Below, piece by piece: positions 35,765 to 46,858 of a stretch of 64,000 nt of DNA. The stretch spans positions 12,738,739-12,802,738 of the forward strand of contig NC_080701.1 of NCBI RefSeq assembly GCF_030445035.2, read 5' to 3'. The translations under genes and the position numbers were made by a program. The DNA is from Dasypus novemcinctus. Taxonomy: Eukaryota; Chordata; Mammalia; Cingulata; Dasypodidae. How positions within the stretch are numbered: position 1 is the first letter of the stretch; each line of letters opens with the position of its first letter. The notes beneath the pieces are model-generated. The model did no database searches and had not been told where the DNA came from. It saw nothing but the letters and a program-made list of their open reading frames with translations.

Positions 35765-36789
35765 ACGTTTCAGCAAAATCCAAATAAGTGCTCCCATTTT
35801 CAGAAAAGGTGCTGAAGTAAAGATGTGGATTTGAGACTATTGTCTAGTTAAAAGTCATTCCTTCCACAAATATTTATCAATTATATGTCAGGCATACAAC
35901 CTAAAGGAATGTATCTTTTTAAAAATAATAACGGAAATTAAGTAAGCTTTGGTTAACATACCAGTGGTAATACCAGCCATATCTCAGCATACTTGAAACT
36001 CAAAATATTAGAACTTTTTTTCAGGTCAACTAAGGTACTTTCTGAAGTATTCGCATCAAATGCTATTGTTATCATGGTTTGAGGTAACCTATGAAAATCA
36101 AATCAGATTCATGAATGTTTTAAGATGTTGTGCAGAATGAGCTTTGGTTTGACAAAGAAGTTTGGGGGCCTAAGTGGAAAAGTGGCATTTAAGAGTAGAA
36201 GGAGGTGATGGAAAGTAAAGGAGAAGGAGAAAAAAGGCCTGGAGAAAAAGAGAACTAACAGTAGATCTGATCACATCCCTCACCTGCTCTCAGTTCTTAG
36301 AACGACACTGTTGGTTTCCCACCCAATAACGGTTACTCTTCCATCTCTCCTTACAGATAGCAGCCACCTCCCATCACAGAGGACGACAATGCCAGGTACA
36401 TGTCCCAGTATTTAGTGCAACTAAAGGCTCTCTCATAGGAGCAGGTTTGGGCCAAAGAGCGATCGGGATTCTGCTAGGTTTCTGGAAATGACTTTCCTCC
36501 CTGACTCTGTGCACATTTTGCAGGCCATTGCATGAAACCGTATGAGGATGCCATGCCTGGAACGACAGCAGCCACCCTGAAACGGTGAGGGCTGTGAGAA
36601 GAGGGACCTCACACACTGAGAAGGAAAAGACGGATCAATCCAGGGACTGCACTTCTCACTATGTGGAATTAATTTTTTCCCCTTGTTAAGTCATTTTTAG
36701 TCAAGCTTTATGGTTTTTTTTGTTGTTGTTGTTGTTGTTTTGTGTTTTAACTGAAGGCTGAAAGCATTCTAAGGAAAACAATTCATCGC
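35765..36789. other. Intergenic, no recognised gene
   Basis: Contains a (GTT)n run at about 36720-36738. No supported exon. Confidence 0.5.
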
Positions 36790-37290
36790 TGCCTTAGGAT
36801 AAAGTCTAAAGTATTTCCTATACTTTAAAAGTCCTTAAACTCTTAAAAATGTGGCCCTGCTCTACCTCTCTCAGCTCATCCTTCACAATTTTTCCATTCT
36901 GCACTCTCTTCAGGCTTTTTTCCCCAGTTCTCTCTTCCCTCTAGGCTAGCTTCTGACTGGCGCCCTCTCCACGTCTACCACTCCTCCTTGTACCGTCTCC
37001 TACAACTGCTCATCCTCTAGGCTCAGTGAGATGCCACTTTCTCCTAGCAGCCTCTGTTGGCCACTCAGAGTGTGTATGTGCCACCGCTACGAACTTGAAA
37101 AATTTGTACTTCCAGGCAGATCCCCATGTTACTTTATGTAAAAAAGTAAACTGCTTAAATATGTGTCTAGCCCCCCAAGCTGGGCCCGTGCCTGCCTTGC
37201 TCTTTATTGTATCCTGAGAGCATAGCGTGACACCTAGCTGTCATATCTGTGGGACACATTCATGAGCTGTAGGCTGTCAGGGGCAACATA
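36790..37290 (-). repeat. L2 LINE fragment
   Basis: Antisense L2 pattern: tggccctgctctacctctct, caggcttttttccccagttc, gtgagatgccactttctcct, ttgctctttattgtatcctg. Confidence 0.65.
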
Positions 37291-37469
37291 CTTCCAAAGG
37301 CCAGTTAGAAAAAGGCAAACTCACCAATAGAAAAATGCAAAACAGACACGATAGGCAGTTTCCAAATGGTCATAAGAGATGAAGGATATTCAGCCCTACC
37401 TACTGGAAAAATGCAAACAACCAAATGAAAAAGATTTCTCCAGTGTTGGGAATGACATGAAGAAATGGG

Positions 37470-38029
37470 CGGAAAGCAGACTTGGCTCAATGGATAGAGC
37501 GTCCACCTACCACATGGGAGGTCCAGGGCCTCCTGACCCACGTGGTGAGCTGGCCCATGTGCAGTGCTGATGCACTCAAGGAGTGCCGTGCCACGCAGGG
37601 GTGTCCCCCACGTAGGAGAGCCCTATGCGCAAGGAGTGCCGTGCCACGCAGGGGTGTCCCCCACGTAGGAGAGCCCTATGCGCAAGGAGTGCCGTGCCAC
37701 GCAGGGGTGTCCCCCACGTAGGAGAGCCCTATGCGCAAGGAGTGCCGTGCCACGCAGGGGTGTTCCCTGCGTAGGGGAGCCCCATGTGCAAGGAGTGCGC
37801 CCCGTAAGGAGAGCCGCCCAGCGCCAAAGAAAGTGCAGCCTGCCCAGGAATGGCGGAGAGGTGACGCAGCAAGATGAGGCAACAAAAAGAGACACAGATT
37901 CCCGGTGCCACTGACAAGAGTACAAGCGGACACAGAAGAACACAGCGAATGGACAGAGAGAGCAGACAACTGGGGGGGGGGGGGGGGAGGGAGAGGAATA
38001 AATAAAAAGAAATCTTAAAAAAAAAAAAA
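37470..38029 (+). mobile_element. DAS SINE with internal 53-bp tandem expansion
   Basis: Head ggaaagcagacttggctcaa through the G-run (37972-37988) and poly-A. The unit beginning gagtgccgtgccacgcaggg starts at 37581, 37634, 37687 and 37740, and the related gagtgcgccccgtaaggag at 37793, so the element is about 150 bp longer than its relatives. Confidence 0.93.
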
Positions 38030-38059
38030 GGGCACTTGCATACACTAAGGGAGAGTGTA

Positions 38060-38400
38060 AGTTGTATTGACTTTCTAACAAACAACATTAAAGTGGGCCT
38101 ACCTGTTAACCTAGTAACTTCCTTAGAATGTTTCTTAAAAGGAAAGAATCAGGAAATGTACAAAGAAGTTTGTACAAGGACGGTCACCATGTATTGTTTA
38201 ATATTAGAAAAATTATATAAAACTAAATGTCCATCCACATGGAACTTATATACGAAGCTTTAAAAAAGATAATTTAGGAAAAATCTGGATGTCTTGATGT
38301 GGAAAAATGTCCATAACATATATTTAATAGAAAAAAGCAGGTATAGAATAGTAGTATATAATGTTGCCATTTTAGTATGTCAAAACAATTTTAAAAATTA
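38060..38400 (+). repeat. Old L1 3' fragment
   Basis: Sense L1M pattern: ccatgtattgtttaatatta, actaaatgtccatccacatg, atggaaaaatgtccataa-like order and aaaaagcaggtatagaatag. Confidence 0.7.
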
Positions 38401-39189
38401 GTAAATTTGACAATAAATTGAAATGAAGTGTTCAAAGAACATGAGACCAAGATTATTATACCCAGTTAACTGGTTTTGAACTTTCCAGTGAATGTCCAAT
38501 TTACATTACAATGATGAGTCATACTCAAGAAAGGCAAATATTTTCAAGTGGTTCACACAGGGTGAAAATTACAGTAAAATTTAGAATTACTGGAACCCTA
38601 AATTTAAAGATTTTCCTTGCCAACTTTTCATCTGTTAATGCTTATCTAATTAGCCATAGCTTTGCCTTTTAAAAATTTGTCTTTCTTTCATACATAAGCT
38701 GACTTGATCAAACTTTTTTCATATGAAGAGAAATAAACTTCTAATAAAAATGGAGAAATACCTGTTTTTCGTTTTCCTGTGGGTATTCCTGAAAAGAGGA
38801 AAGAAGTTTAAAATGCTCATTTAATAACAAAATATGAAATAAAGAGGAATCTGGGCGCGAACTGCTTCACTTCTATAAATCGATTCTCCTGGTCACAGCC
38901 CCATTTTCACTCTTATCACTTACGGTGCCAGGTGCTGCCAGTTCCTGAGTCTTACGGACGTTCTACAGGGTAAAGCTATTTCTCAATTTCACTCATCAGG
39001 TTTAGGATTTAGTTTCCTCAGTATACATCCCTGCTTTTCAATTTCCCAAATTTCGTTGCTCTTGTTTCCTTTCATTCTTTTTATCCTTGTTGATGCCTTA
39101 AAATAATGGCAACATGAACAACAAATCCTTTTTGTGTTACTAATGTAAGTTTGGGGACAGAATGGAGAGAAATGCATGTTTAATGTGCC

Positions 39190-39830
39190 ACTGTCATACC
39201 ACAAAACACGACAATCCATGGGATTCTGAGGTGCTATTATTTGTATTTGAGCATTTGTTCTCCTCTTACCTCTGGCTACTTGGTCTGTCTCTTCTGACGA
39301 TACTCTCTTCTTCCCTCCCTAAGTACAGGCATTTCCCGAGAGTCTGTTTCCTGACCTCCTATCTTTTAAGCTTACCCAGGATTTCTACTCAGACAGCACC
39401 CAAACACCTGTACTATCTCTTACCTCTTCTGGCCTCCAGTCCGGATGCTGAACCCCTGTCTAAACCTTTAACCCCTTGACTCCTATTTCTGGGAGTGGCA
39501 TCATCACTCTGCAAGCCTGGAAAACCTGGCTGGTAGGTTACACTCCTCATCCTCTCCTACCTGCTTCACGCACTCATTCGTCAAATCACGTGGTTTCTCA
39601 TTTGGAAACGGCTTTTGTATCCATCCTTTTCTCATTGCTTGTCCATAGACCATTCGATGCCATCATTTCCCCATTTCTTGTCTTGCCTCACTCAGATCCA
39701 ACTTACTAGCCACTCAAGATTCATCTTTCTAAAGGGCAATTCTTAAAAATGACTAAATGAACTAAATGATCACTTGAATCTTCCAACACTCGCTTAAAGG
39801 TTCTCTACATTCTAGTTAAGCCAGACCGCA
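39190..39830 (-). repeat. L2 LINE fragment
   Basis: Antisense L2: tgactcctatttctgggagt, catttccccatttcttgtct, cactcgcttaaaggttctct. The overlapping 105- and 77-residue frames are not genes. 38401-39189 and 39831-40270 hold nothing recognised. Confidence 0.55.
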
Positions 39831-40274
39831 GTAGACATTTAAAATGGGCAAATTTAGCATTCTGTTTGTGACTCTCTAAAGGCCAGAGATATTTGCTAAT
39901 TTATCATTTTTTTGAGGCACAAATGAAATCGCATATGCTGTGAAGTTGGTGCAAATAGGAAAAGTCACTTAAGCGTAAGCATGCCTAGTCAGCTGCCCAA
40001 GAGCCATGCTTTGCTGTTTGCAACCTGGCTTTGTTGTTTTCTACTTATCATTGTGTATTCAGTGGTGCTTATTATGGTTCTGAAGGGACCACATGTATTT
40101 TTCAAGTCCACTTTACCATCTTTTAGAAGGAATAGTATATGTTAGAAATTGGCCCTTATGATTTTTCTTTGGTTTTTATAGCTCTACCTCTTAGATAATT
40201 TCAGGATTACCAAACTTGCTAATTCCTGAACATGTCAAGTGCTTTCTGATTTCCAGAGTTTTCCTTACATTGTT

Positions 40275-40845
40275 CCCTCTACCACTGTTTTAATTATATA
40301 TTGTATAAGCAACCACCTCAAAACATAGTGACATGAAAAAGTAATTATTTTCTCACATGTGTATTTGTAATTTAGGCAGAGTTCTGAGAAGACAGCTTGT
40401 CTCTGCTCCACGTGGTGTCAGCTGGGATGGCTCACCACGGAGGACGTACAGCCAAGATGGCGCAAGCACACACTGGTTGTTGGTTCTGGCTGTTGGCAGG
40501 AAGCTCCGAAGAAGTTGCTGGAGAGTGCTGGGGCTTGAAACTCCATATGGGCCTCTCCAAGGGAATGCATGAACCTTCTCATCGCAAGGAAGCTGGGTTC
40601 CAAGGAGGAGAAAGCAGAAGCTGACAGGATTCTTTCAAGGCCTGACCTCAGAAATCCAAAAATGTCCCTTCCTCCACATTTTATTGGTCAAGGCAGTGGC
40701 AGGCCCAGCTCAGATTCAAGGCGAGGGGACCCAAGCTACCACCACCCACCCTGAGGTCACAACAATTCATGTGCCTCCCATGTGAAAAATATACTTATCT
40801 CCTCCTTTGAAACCCCAGAATATTTCATCCAGTTACACACCAGCT
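40275..40845. repeat. Old interspersed repeat (same family as 41735-42150)
   Basis: Opens aattatatattgtataagca and caaccacctcaaaacatagt, then a gtcagctgggatggctcacc block and ttcatcgcaaggaag-like order. The copy at 41.7 kb starts ttattgctgtataacaagtt. I do not assign the family (LTR or DNA transposon). Confidence 0.5.
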
Positions 40846-40857
40846 CCTAGTCTAGGA

Positions 40858-41054
40858 CAGGGGTCAGCAAACCATGGCTTAAAGGCCAAATCCAGCCTGT
40901 GGCCTATTTTGTACAGTTCCTGAGTTAAGAATGGTTTTTACATTTTTTAAAGGACTAAGAAAAAACAAAAACAAAGAAGAATATGCAACAGACCATGCAG
41001 CCCATATAGCCTAAAATATTTACTACCTGGCTCATTACAGAAAGTTTGTCGATG
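40858..41054. mobile_element. hAT-type nonautonomous DNA transposon (MITE)
   Basis: Left end caggggtcagcaaaccatgg and right part aaaatatttactacctggct, acagaaagtttgtcgatg. Flanked by 8-bp TSDs gtctagga (40850-40857) and atctagga (41055-41062), the length typical of hAT elements. Confidence 0.85.
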
Positions 41055-41734
41055 ATCTAGGATCACCATTTAAGTCAGATCCAGGTGCAGATGTGGTTCC
41101 TTGGGATCCTCCCTTGAGTATACGGCTCCTCAGTCATGATCCCTCTTGATCTTTAGATCATTGAGCTAAAGAAACAAATGATCTGTTCCCTACATACCAA
41201 ACATCTAATGGTAAGGCAGGGATAGAAAACCTGTAATAGGCAACTCCCACTCAAAAAGGAGAGAATGGGCGGGACATGCAGAAATTGGTCCATAGCAATT
41301 CTGAAATCCTACTAGTCAGCTATCAGTTTCTTCATGAGGCCCACTTCTGCTCTTTGGGGATGATTCTTGGTGGTTTTTTGCTCCATCTCCTGAGTCATAT
41401 TTCCTATTGGAAATGGGCCATAATCATAGGTGAATCGTTTCCTTGGCTACTTCCTGCCTGTAAAGTTGAAGGCCCAGAAGCCTCTTTGCATTAGGAACAG
41501 TTTCTGTCTTTTTCAATCCAACCTGGTAGAAATCCTTTAAAAGTCATGGGTTTCTTATGTTGCAAATTATAATAATCTCCATGAGACAAAAGCCATATCC
41601 ATATTCTAAGAAAAGCCTTTCTCTACTTTGGGCCAACATGAGACTGTTGTGGGAGAATATCCTTTACCTTCTTAAAAACTTTACTGCCTAGCTAACAGGG
41701 TAACGAGACACCACCTTAAATCTTTCTGAGATAT

Positions 41735-42150
41735 CAACTTTTTTATTGCTGTATAACAAGTTGCCTCAAAACTTAATGGCTTGGGAGCATGCCTCAGGGT
41801 CTCTCAAGGTTTCAGCCAAGGTGTGGGCCAGGGCTGTGGTCTCACCCGAAGGCTGCATTTAGGGAGGATCTGCTTCCAAGATTACTCACAGGGCTGTTGG
41901 TAGGATGCAGTTCCTTGTGGGTTGTTGGACTACAGGCTTGGTCTCTTGCTGGCTCTCGACTAGAGCCTCTACCCTGTGGACTTCTCCATAGGGCAGCTCA
42001 GGCCGGGGCAGCAGCTTCCATCAACTGAGCAAGTAAGAGAGGGCATTTAGACCACAGTCTTTTAGTAACCTGATCTCAAAGTGAAACTCTTCACTTGTGC
42101 CATGCTCTCTTCACCAGCAAGTCTCCAAGTCCATCCCACACTCTAGGGAG
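41735..42150. repeat. Old interspersed repeat
   Basis: Reads ttattgctgtataacaagtt, gcctcagggtctctcaaggt, ggatctgcttccaagattac, gcagttccttgtgggttgtt. Same family as 40275-40845. 41063-41734 has no recognised feature. Confidence 0.55.
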
Positions 42151-42270
42151 GGGTGATCCAAGGGATCGTTGTGTCTGTCACAGGGTCTCCTAGCCACACC
42201 CCTATAGCTACTTCATGAACATGGTCATGTTTTCTGGGAGCATGCTGGATTTGATCTTTGTTCCTAGGCA

Positions 42271-42498
42271 GTGTTGTTTTGTTTTGTTTTGTTTTGAGGC
42301 ACTGGGGCCAGAGACTTAACCAGGGACCTTGTATGGGGAAACCAGCGGTCAATCACTGAGCCACATGTGCTCCCCTGAGTTGGTTTCTCCCTTTGTTTGA
42401 TTGTGGTTTGTTTTTGTTTTCAGGAGGCACCAGAAACTGCACCCAGGACCTCCCATTTGGGAAGCAGGCATTCAACCGCTTGAGCCACATCTGCTCCC
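42271..42498 (-). mobile_element. Dimeric tRNA-Ala SINE
   Basis: Two antisense units joined by cctgagttggtttctccctt plus a tttg-rich linker, as at 18941-19147. Flanked by cctaggca (42263-42270) and cctagaca (42499-42506). This is the last tRNA-Ala SINE before the RBPMS region. Confidence 0.83.
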
Positions 42499-42799
42499 CC
42501 TAGACAATTTTTTTATTTTGAGGATTTTGCCCTCAGGAGAAGTCAGGGATAAGAAACAGTTCTATTTTTATAGTTCATCTAAGTTCTGATCAAAAATAGA
42601 GCAGTTCCTTTTTAAGATCATATGCACATAAAATAAACAATTTAGCCCTTTCAACATTTTTCCCAGCCTCAGTCTCAAGAAGCTCTTGGTCCAGTAGAAG
42701 ATGCAGAAGAGTTAACAGATAATCACAACATATGTGGTAGATACTGCAGCTTTCTGCCACATACCTAACAGGTCCAAAGCCCATGCCACACAGGTGTCA

Positions 42800-42975
42800 C
42801 CTTTTTTTTTTTTTTAATTAAAAACAAATTTTTCCCAAGCTACAAATGCCCCAGTTGGCTTTATTCCACATCGGTGTGGGGCACACAGCGCCATCTGCGC
42901 CTCTCCGGCCCGTCGTCGGGGTCTGCTGTGGGCGCAAGGCCATGGCATGCAGGCCTGGGGCAGCTGAGTGAGTAG
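42800..42975 (-). pseudogene. Candidate retrocopy of an mRNA 3' end (source gene unknown)
   Basis: The plus strand starts with a poly-T run. On the minus strand the sequence therefore ends in poly-A, about 40 nt after an aataaa signal in gtggaataaagccaactggg. The body is GC- and CpG-rich (gcgcagatggcgctgtgtgc), unlike its AT-rich surroundings. I could not identify the parent transcript and see no clear TSD. Confidence 0.4.
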
Positions 42976-43029
42976 CAGCCTCCACTTTTAAAGTCTGCAG
43001 TTCCCAGAGACAAACATTTAAGACATAAT

Positions 43030-45300
43030 TATAGGTTTGAATTTCTTAACAGCAAACCTCAAAATGAACACTGCCAGAGAAACGGAGATGAGTAATAAAA
43101 ACTACAGGTGCATATTTCCCTTCCACTCTAGCATATAACCTTGCAGGCCAAACAGCAATGTGGTAGGATAGTGGGCAGGCGAGGAGGCAAATGTTTCTTG
43201 GTCATTAGCCCAATTTTTCTAGGATATATTTCCCGTTTGTGGTCTCCTAATTCTCTGTATGCCAAGAAACTATTGCTACTGAGGAGATCTCGTTTGAACA
43301 TTTCTTCCTCTTAGACAGTGAACAAGTCATAAAGATCACTTACATCCTCACTGAACGCACATTATTTTTTCCCAGAGTCAAACTCTTTCCCTTCACTCAC
43401 AAAGTTTTATAAATAGCCAAAGTCTGTTTACAGATTCACATTGGATTTTGTTTGGTAATAGAACATTGCTCAATTGTTCTGCCAAATAGGTCTAAACCAT
43501 GCTTTATGGAAAGGACAGAAAACAGAAATCTCTTTTCCCAGCATAGAACTCCCAGCCCTAGGCACTTTTCTGAAAACGCCCTGAATTTCATTTTCACCAC
43601 TGAGATATATTCTAGGTCTCCTTCCTTTACTGTCAACGGCCTGATGTGTCAACGCAGCAGAGCAGTTACATTGGTTACTTGTTGAAATCTCATCGTCGTC
43701 CCATTCTGCACGAGGGTCTGCCCCTGCAAGATGGAATGAAGACCACTGCCACACGACCCCGCCAAGGGCTGTGCTTTGAGATGCCGCCACTCATTCAGCG
43801 CAGGCTTGGAAAGATCTGAGCTGTCATTCAGGCCAGAGAATCAGTAACCGATAAGGCCATGTGCTCATCCACTCGAAAGTAGTTTCTGAGAGCCTACTAT
43901 GTGTCAGACTCTGCAGATGCTGGGCATACAAACGCGGGCAAGGATCCTCCCCGGCACTTACTTTCGTTTTTTTATCCTAACAATGGACGAAGGCTCAGTG
44001 GCATCAGGTTCTGCTTTGGGAATCCAGCCGCACTTCCCTGGGTGGGAGCAGGGGAGGGTCCCCAGCCTCCTGAAATCACAGAACATTTTCCACCTACTTC
44101 TAACTGGGGTCTGGCTGGAACCATCAACGTCTAGATCAACTGCCACTTTTCTGGGGCCTTTGCCAGACACCAAGAAGATGCCCTCCTGTGAGGTGTGGTC
44201 AGGAATGGCCAAGGAGGGCCAACTGCTGGCACCACTGGCCAGCGCTGGGGCCCAAGACCACCACTCCCTCATTGCTCAGGGAGATACTGCCCCCTGGTGG
44301 GTACCTCGCGCAAGCGAGGAGGTGGCAGTGGACAGGACTGTCAAGGCGATCGATCCGTGGATCGATACAAGAACCAAGAGTTACTAGTTAAGGGGTTAAC
44401 CGCAGCCCTTGACTCCTCTGGATTTCATCAACAGACTCTTGGTTTATTTTCAACCAGGACACACTGTTTTCCCCACAGATTGCCAAGACATGACAGCAAT
44501 GAAAGGAAAACATTTTTTTCCCTACAATACACTTCTTTATCAAAACCTTCAGACCCTCGAGAAAATGTCAACGTAAGCCCAAGCGTCACTACCGTTTCCC
44601 TCTTCCTAAAGTGCTGAAAGCAAGTATGTCCTTTGTTTTTGCTATTTGAACCAGAATTCTGTGACTAATCACCGTGGCGGGGTCAGACAGCACATTACCC
44701 CCCCAAGGCAGGGGGCCTTATCTTCAACCCCTCCACACCACCCATCCCACTCCCAGCAGCCCTTCAACCAGCTAAAGAATCTCTGGAGAGGAGAGCAAGA
44801 GATAAAGTTGAACAAGCCAATAAATAATGAGAAATCGTGATGGGGTGCCAGGAAGGAAAGGAACAGCAAGAAGTGAGCGGGAATTCCGGGGCTCGGGAAG
44901 TGGGCGAACCTACCGACACCGGGCTCTCAATTTATGGGTTCGCAGCAGTCGAGGCTGAAAGCGTCAATGAGCCAGTACTGGAGCAACGAGAGGACATTTC
45001 CTTAACATTAGCTTCCAAGCGTGGGGACTTTAGCTAGGCAGGGAGGGGGGCTAGACTACCGACTCCCGGTTCCCCTCTTCCGCACAACCCTGGGAGAGAA
45101 AGAGAACTGTTCCCATTACACAGATGAGGACTCGGAAGGTGCCCAGGGCCTTGCGCGCACCCCCCGGCCAACTGCCTCCCTTTGCGCTCGTTGTGCCTTC
45201 GATCACCCGCAGTGCTCTCCAGGTCCGCTTGCCTCCAGGAGTAGTCTCCTGGCCCCCAATATTCATTGAGCGCTTACTAGATACCCAGGAGTGGGTTTAC
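43030..45300. other. Promoter-proximal intergenic region
   Basis: Mostly single-copy. A short L2/MIR-like piece (gagcctactatgtgtcagac) lies at 43890-43940 and another (cattgagcgcttactagata) at about 45261. Open frames of up to 162 residues at 43.9-44.6 kb on both strands overlap one another and lack splice support. Human RBPMS has a divergent antisense lncRNA; I cannot confirm one here. Confidence 0.45.
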
Positions 45301-45740
45301 ACCGTGGTGGGAGTAAATAGATCAACTGGGCTCTTTTGCCTTCCAGGAGCTCCCAAAAGCGCGAGGGGGGAGAGCCAGGTAAACAAATACTTCCAGAACA
45401 GTCTGAGAAGGGCCAGCGCGGGGCCGGCCTGCGCGCGGGGAGCCGGCCGGGCATGTGCGGGGGTGGGGGCGGGGGGAAGTGAGGCCCGGGGCAGGCCGCC
45501 CCCGGGTCCCCGCAGCCTGTCATTTCAAAGCGCCGGAGCGGAAGGGGTCGCCGTGGGGACAGGGGCGCCAAGCCCTCGGGAACAGGGAACCGACCCGAGG
45601 AGCACGTCAGGGTTCCCGGGGCCCGCACGCAGGGGCCTGCCACTCCCGCAGTCCCTCCGCAAGCGCCCGCGCCACGCGGGGACGCCCCCTCGGGCCCGCC
45701 TGGGGCGCTAAGGGGCCCCTCGGGTACCGCGCTAAGGGGC

Positions 45741-46200
45741 GCTAAGGGGGCGCCTGGGCGAGCGGGCTCCCCAGGAGCCGCTCTAAGGGGGCGCCTGGGC
45801 GCGGGGGTCCTCCGGAGCCGCTCTAAGGGGGCGCTAAGGGGGCGCCTGGGCGCGGGGCCGCCCTGAGCCGCTCTAAGGGGGCGCCTGGGCGCGGGGACCC
45901 CCCGGAGGCGCTCTAAGGGGACGCTAAGGGGGCGCCTGGGCGCGGGATCCCCCCGGAGCCGCTCTAAGGGGGCGCCTGGGCGCGGGGCCACCCGGAGCCG
46001 CTCTAAGGGGGCGCCTGGGCGCGGGGACCCCCCGGAGGCGCTCTAAGTGGACGCTAAGGGGGCGCCTGGGCGCGGGGCCCCCCCGAAGCCGCGCTAAGGG
46101 GTGTTAGGGGGGCGCCTGGGCACGCGGCTCTCAGGAGTCGTGCTAAGGGGGCGCCTGGGCGCGGGGGGCTCCGGAGCCGCGCTAAGGGGGCGCCTGGGCG
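45741..46200. repeat. GC-rich minisatellite upstream of RBPMS (11 units, 39/51-bp spacing)
   Basis: The core cgcctggg starts at 45751, 45792, 45843, 45882, 45933, 45973, 46012, 46063, 46113, 46152 and 46191. Spacings are 41, 51, 39, 51, 40, 39, 51, 50, 39 and 39. The short unit reads roughly ggagccgctctaag, then ggggcgcctgggcgcgggg. The 51-bp class has an extra 12-bp block, gcgctaaggggg. Because 39 and 51 are both multiples of three, the array leaves long open frames, especially on the minus strand, which should not be read as genes. Confidence 0.9.
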
Positions 46201-46311
46201 CCCCGGAGCCCGCTCCCGCCCGCGCAGTGGGGGGGCCGGGGGCGCCGCTCCCGCCCGCCGCCCCTCCCCGCGCGCGCCCTCAGGCCGCGGGGCCGCCGCC
46301 CCCGGCGGGCC

Positions 46312-46341
46312 CCTCCTCCTCCTCCTCCTCCTCCTCCTCCT
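46312..46341 (+). repeat. (CCT)10 microsatellite in RBPMS 5' region
   Basis: There are ten perfect CCT triplets in the probable promoter or 5' UTR. A complementary purine-rich stretch (GGA and GGGA repeats, about 46402-46456) lies roughly 60 bp downstream, so a hairpin or triplex is possible. Confidence 0.95.
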
Positions 46342-46401
46342 CCCGCGGGGTCCGCGCCGTCCCGCGTCGCGTCCCTCCGGGCCGAGGCTGCAGCCCACGT
46401 C

Positions 46402-46456
46402 CAGGGAGGGCGGAGGGAGGAGGAGGGCGGAGGGGAGGAGGAGGAGGAAGGCCGGA
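46402..46456 (+). repeat. GGA-rich purine tract in RBPMS 5' region
   Basis: Imperfect GGA/GGGA repeat on the plus strand with several runs of three or more G. It could form a G-quadruplex or pair with the CCT tract just upstream. Confidence 0.8.
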
Positions 46457-46858
46457 GAGAGGCAGCGCCGGGCGCCCGTCCGCCCAGAGCCGGCCCGCCG
46501 CGCGCCCTCCGCGCCCTCCCGCTCCCGCGCCCCGCACCGCCTCGGCCCCGCGCGCCCCGCCGCCCCGCCCGGGCCGCGGGCGCCCCTGCCCCTGCCCCGA
46601 TCGGCGCGCTGCGCCCGGGCCGCGCGCTCGCCCCAGCCTGCCTTCCTGCCGCCGTCCCCCGCGCCCGGGCCGCCCGCGTCGCCGTCCCCCTCCTCGGCGT
46701 GCGGCGCCCGCGCCCTGCCCGCGCCGCCCGCGCCCCAGCCCCGCCGCCCGCGGCGCCCCGCGCCTGGGAGCCCCCGGCGCCCGCGGACGGCCCGAGCGGG
46801 CGAGCGCGCCCTCGCCGGCCCGCGCCCCAGCCCTGCCCCGCGCGCCACCACCGCCACC

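Noticed and set aside
37581..37803. CRISPR-like regular repeat
   Set aside because: Units are contiguous with no unique spacers, and lie in a eukaryotic SINE; it is a tandem minisatellite.
43899..44617. Open frames of up to 162 residues upstream of the CpG island
   Set aside because: Mutually overlapping on several frames and both strands, starting in an L2/MIR-like piece; no protein I recognise.
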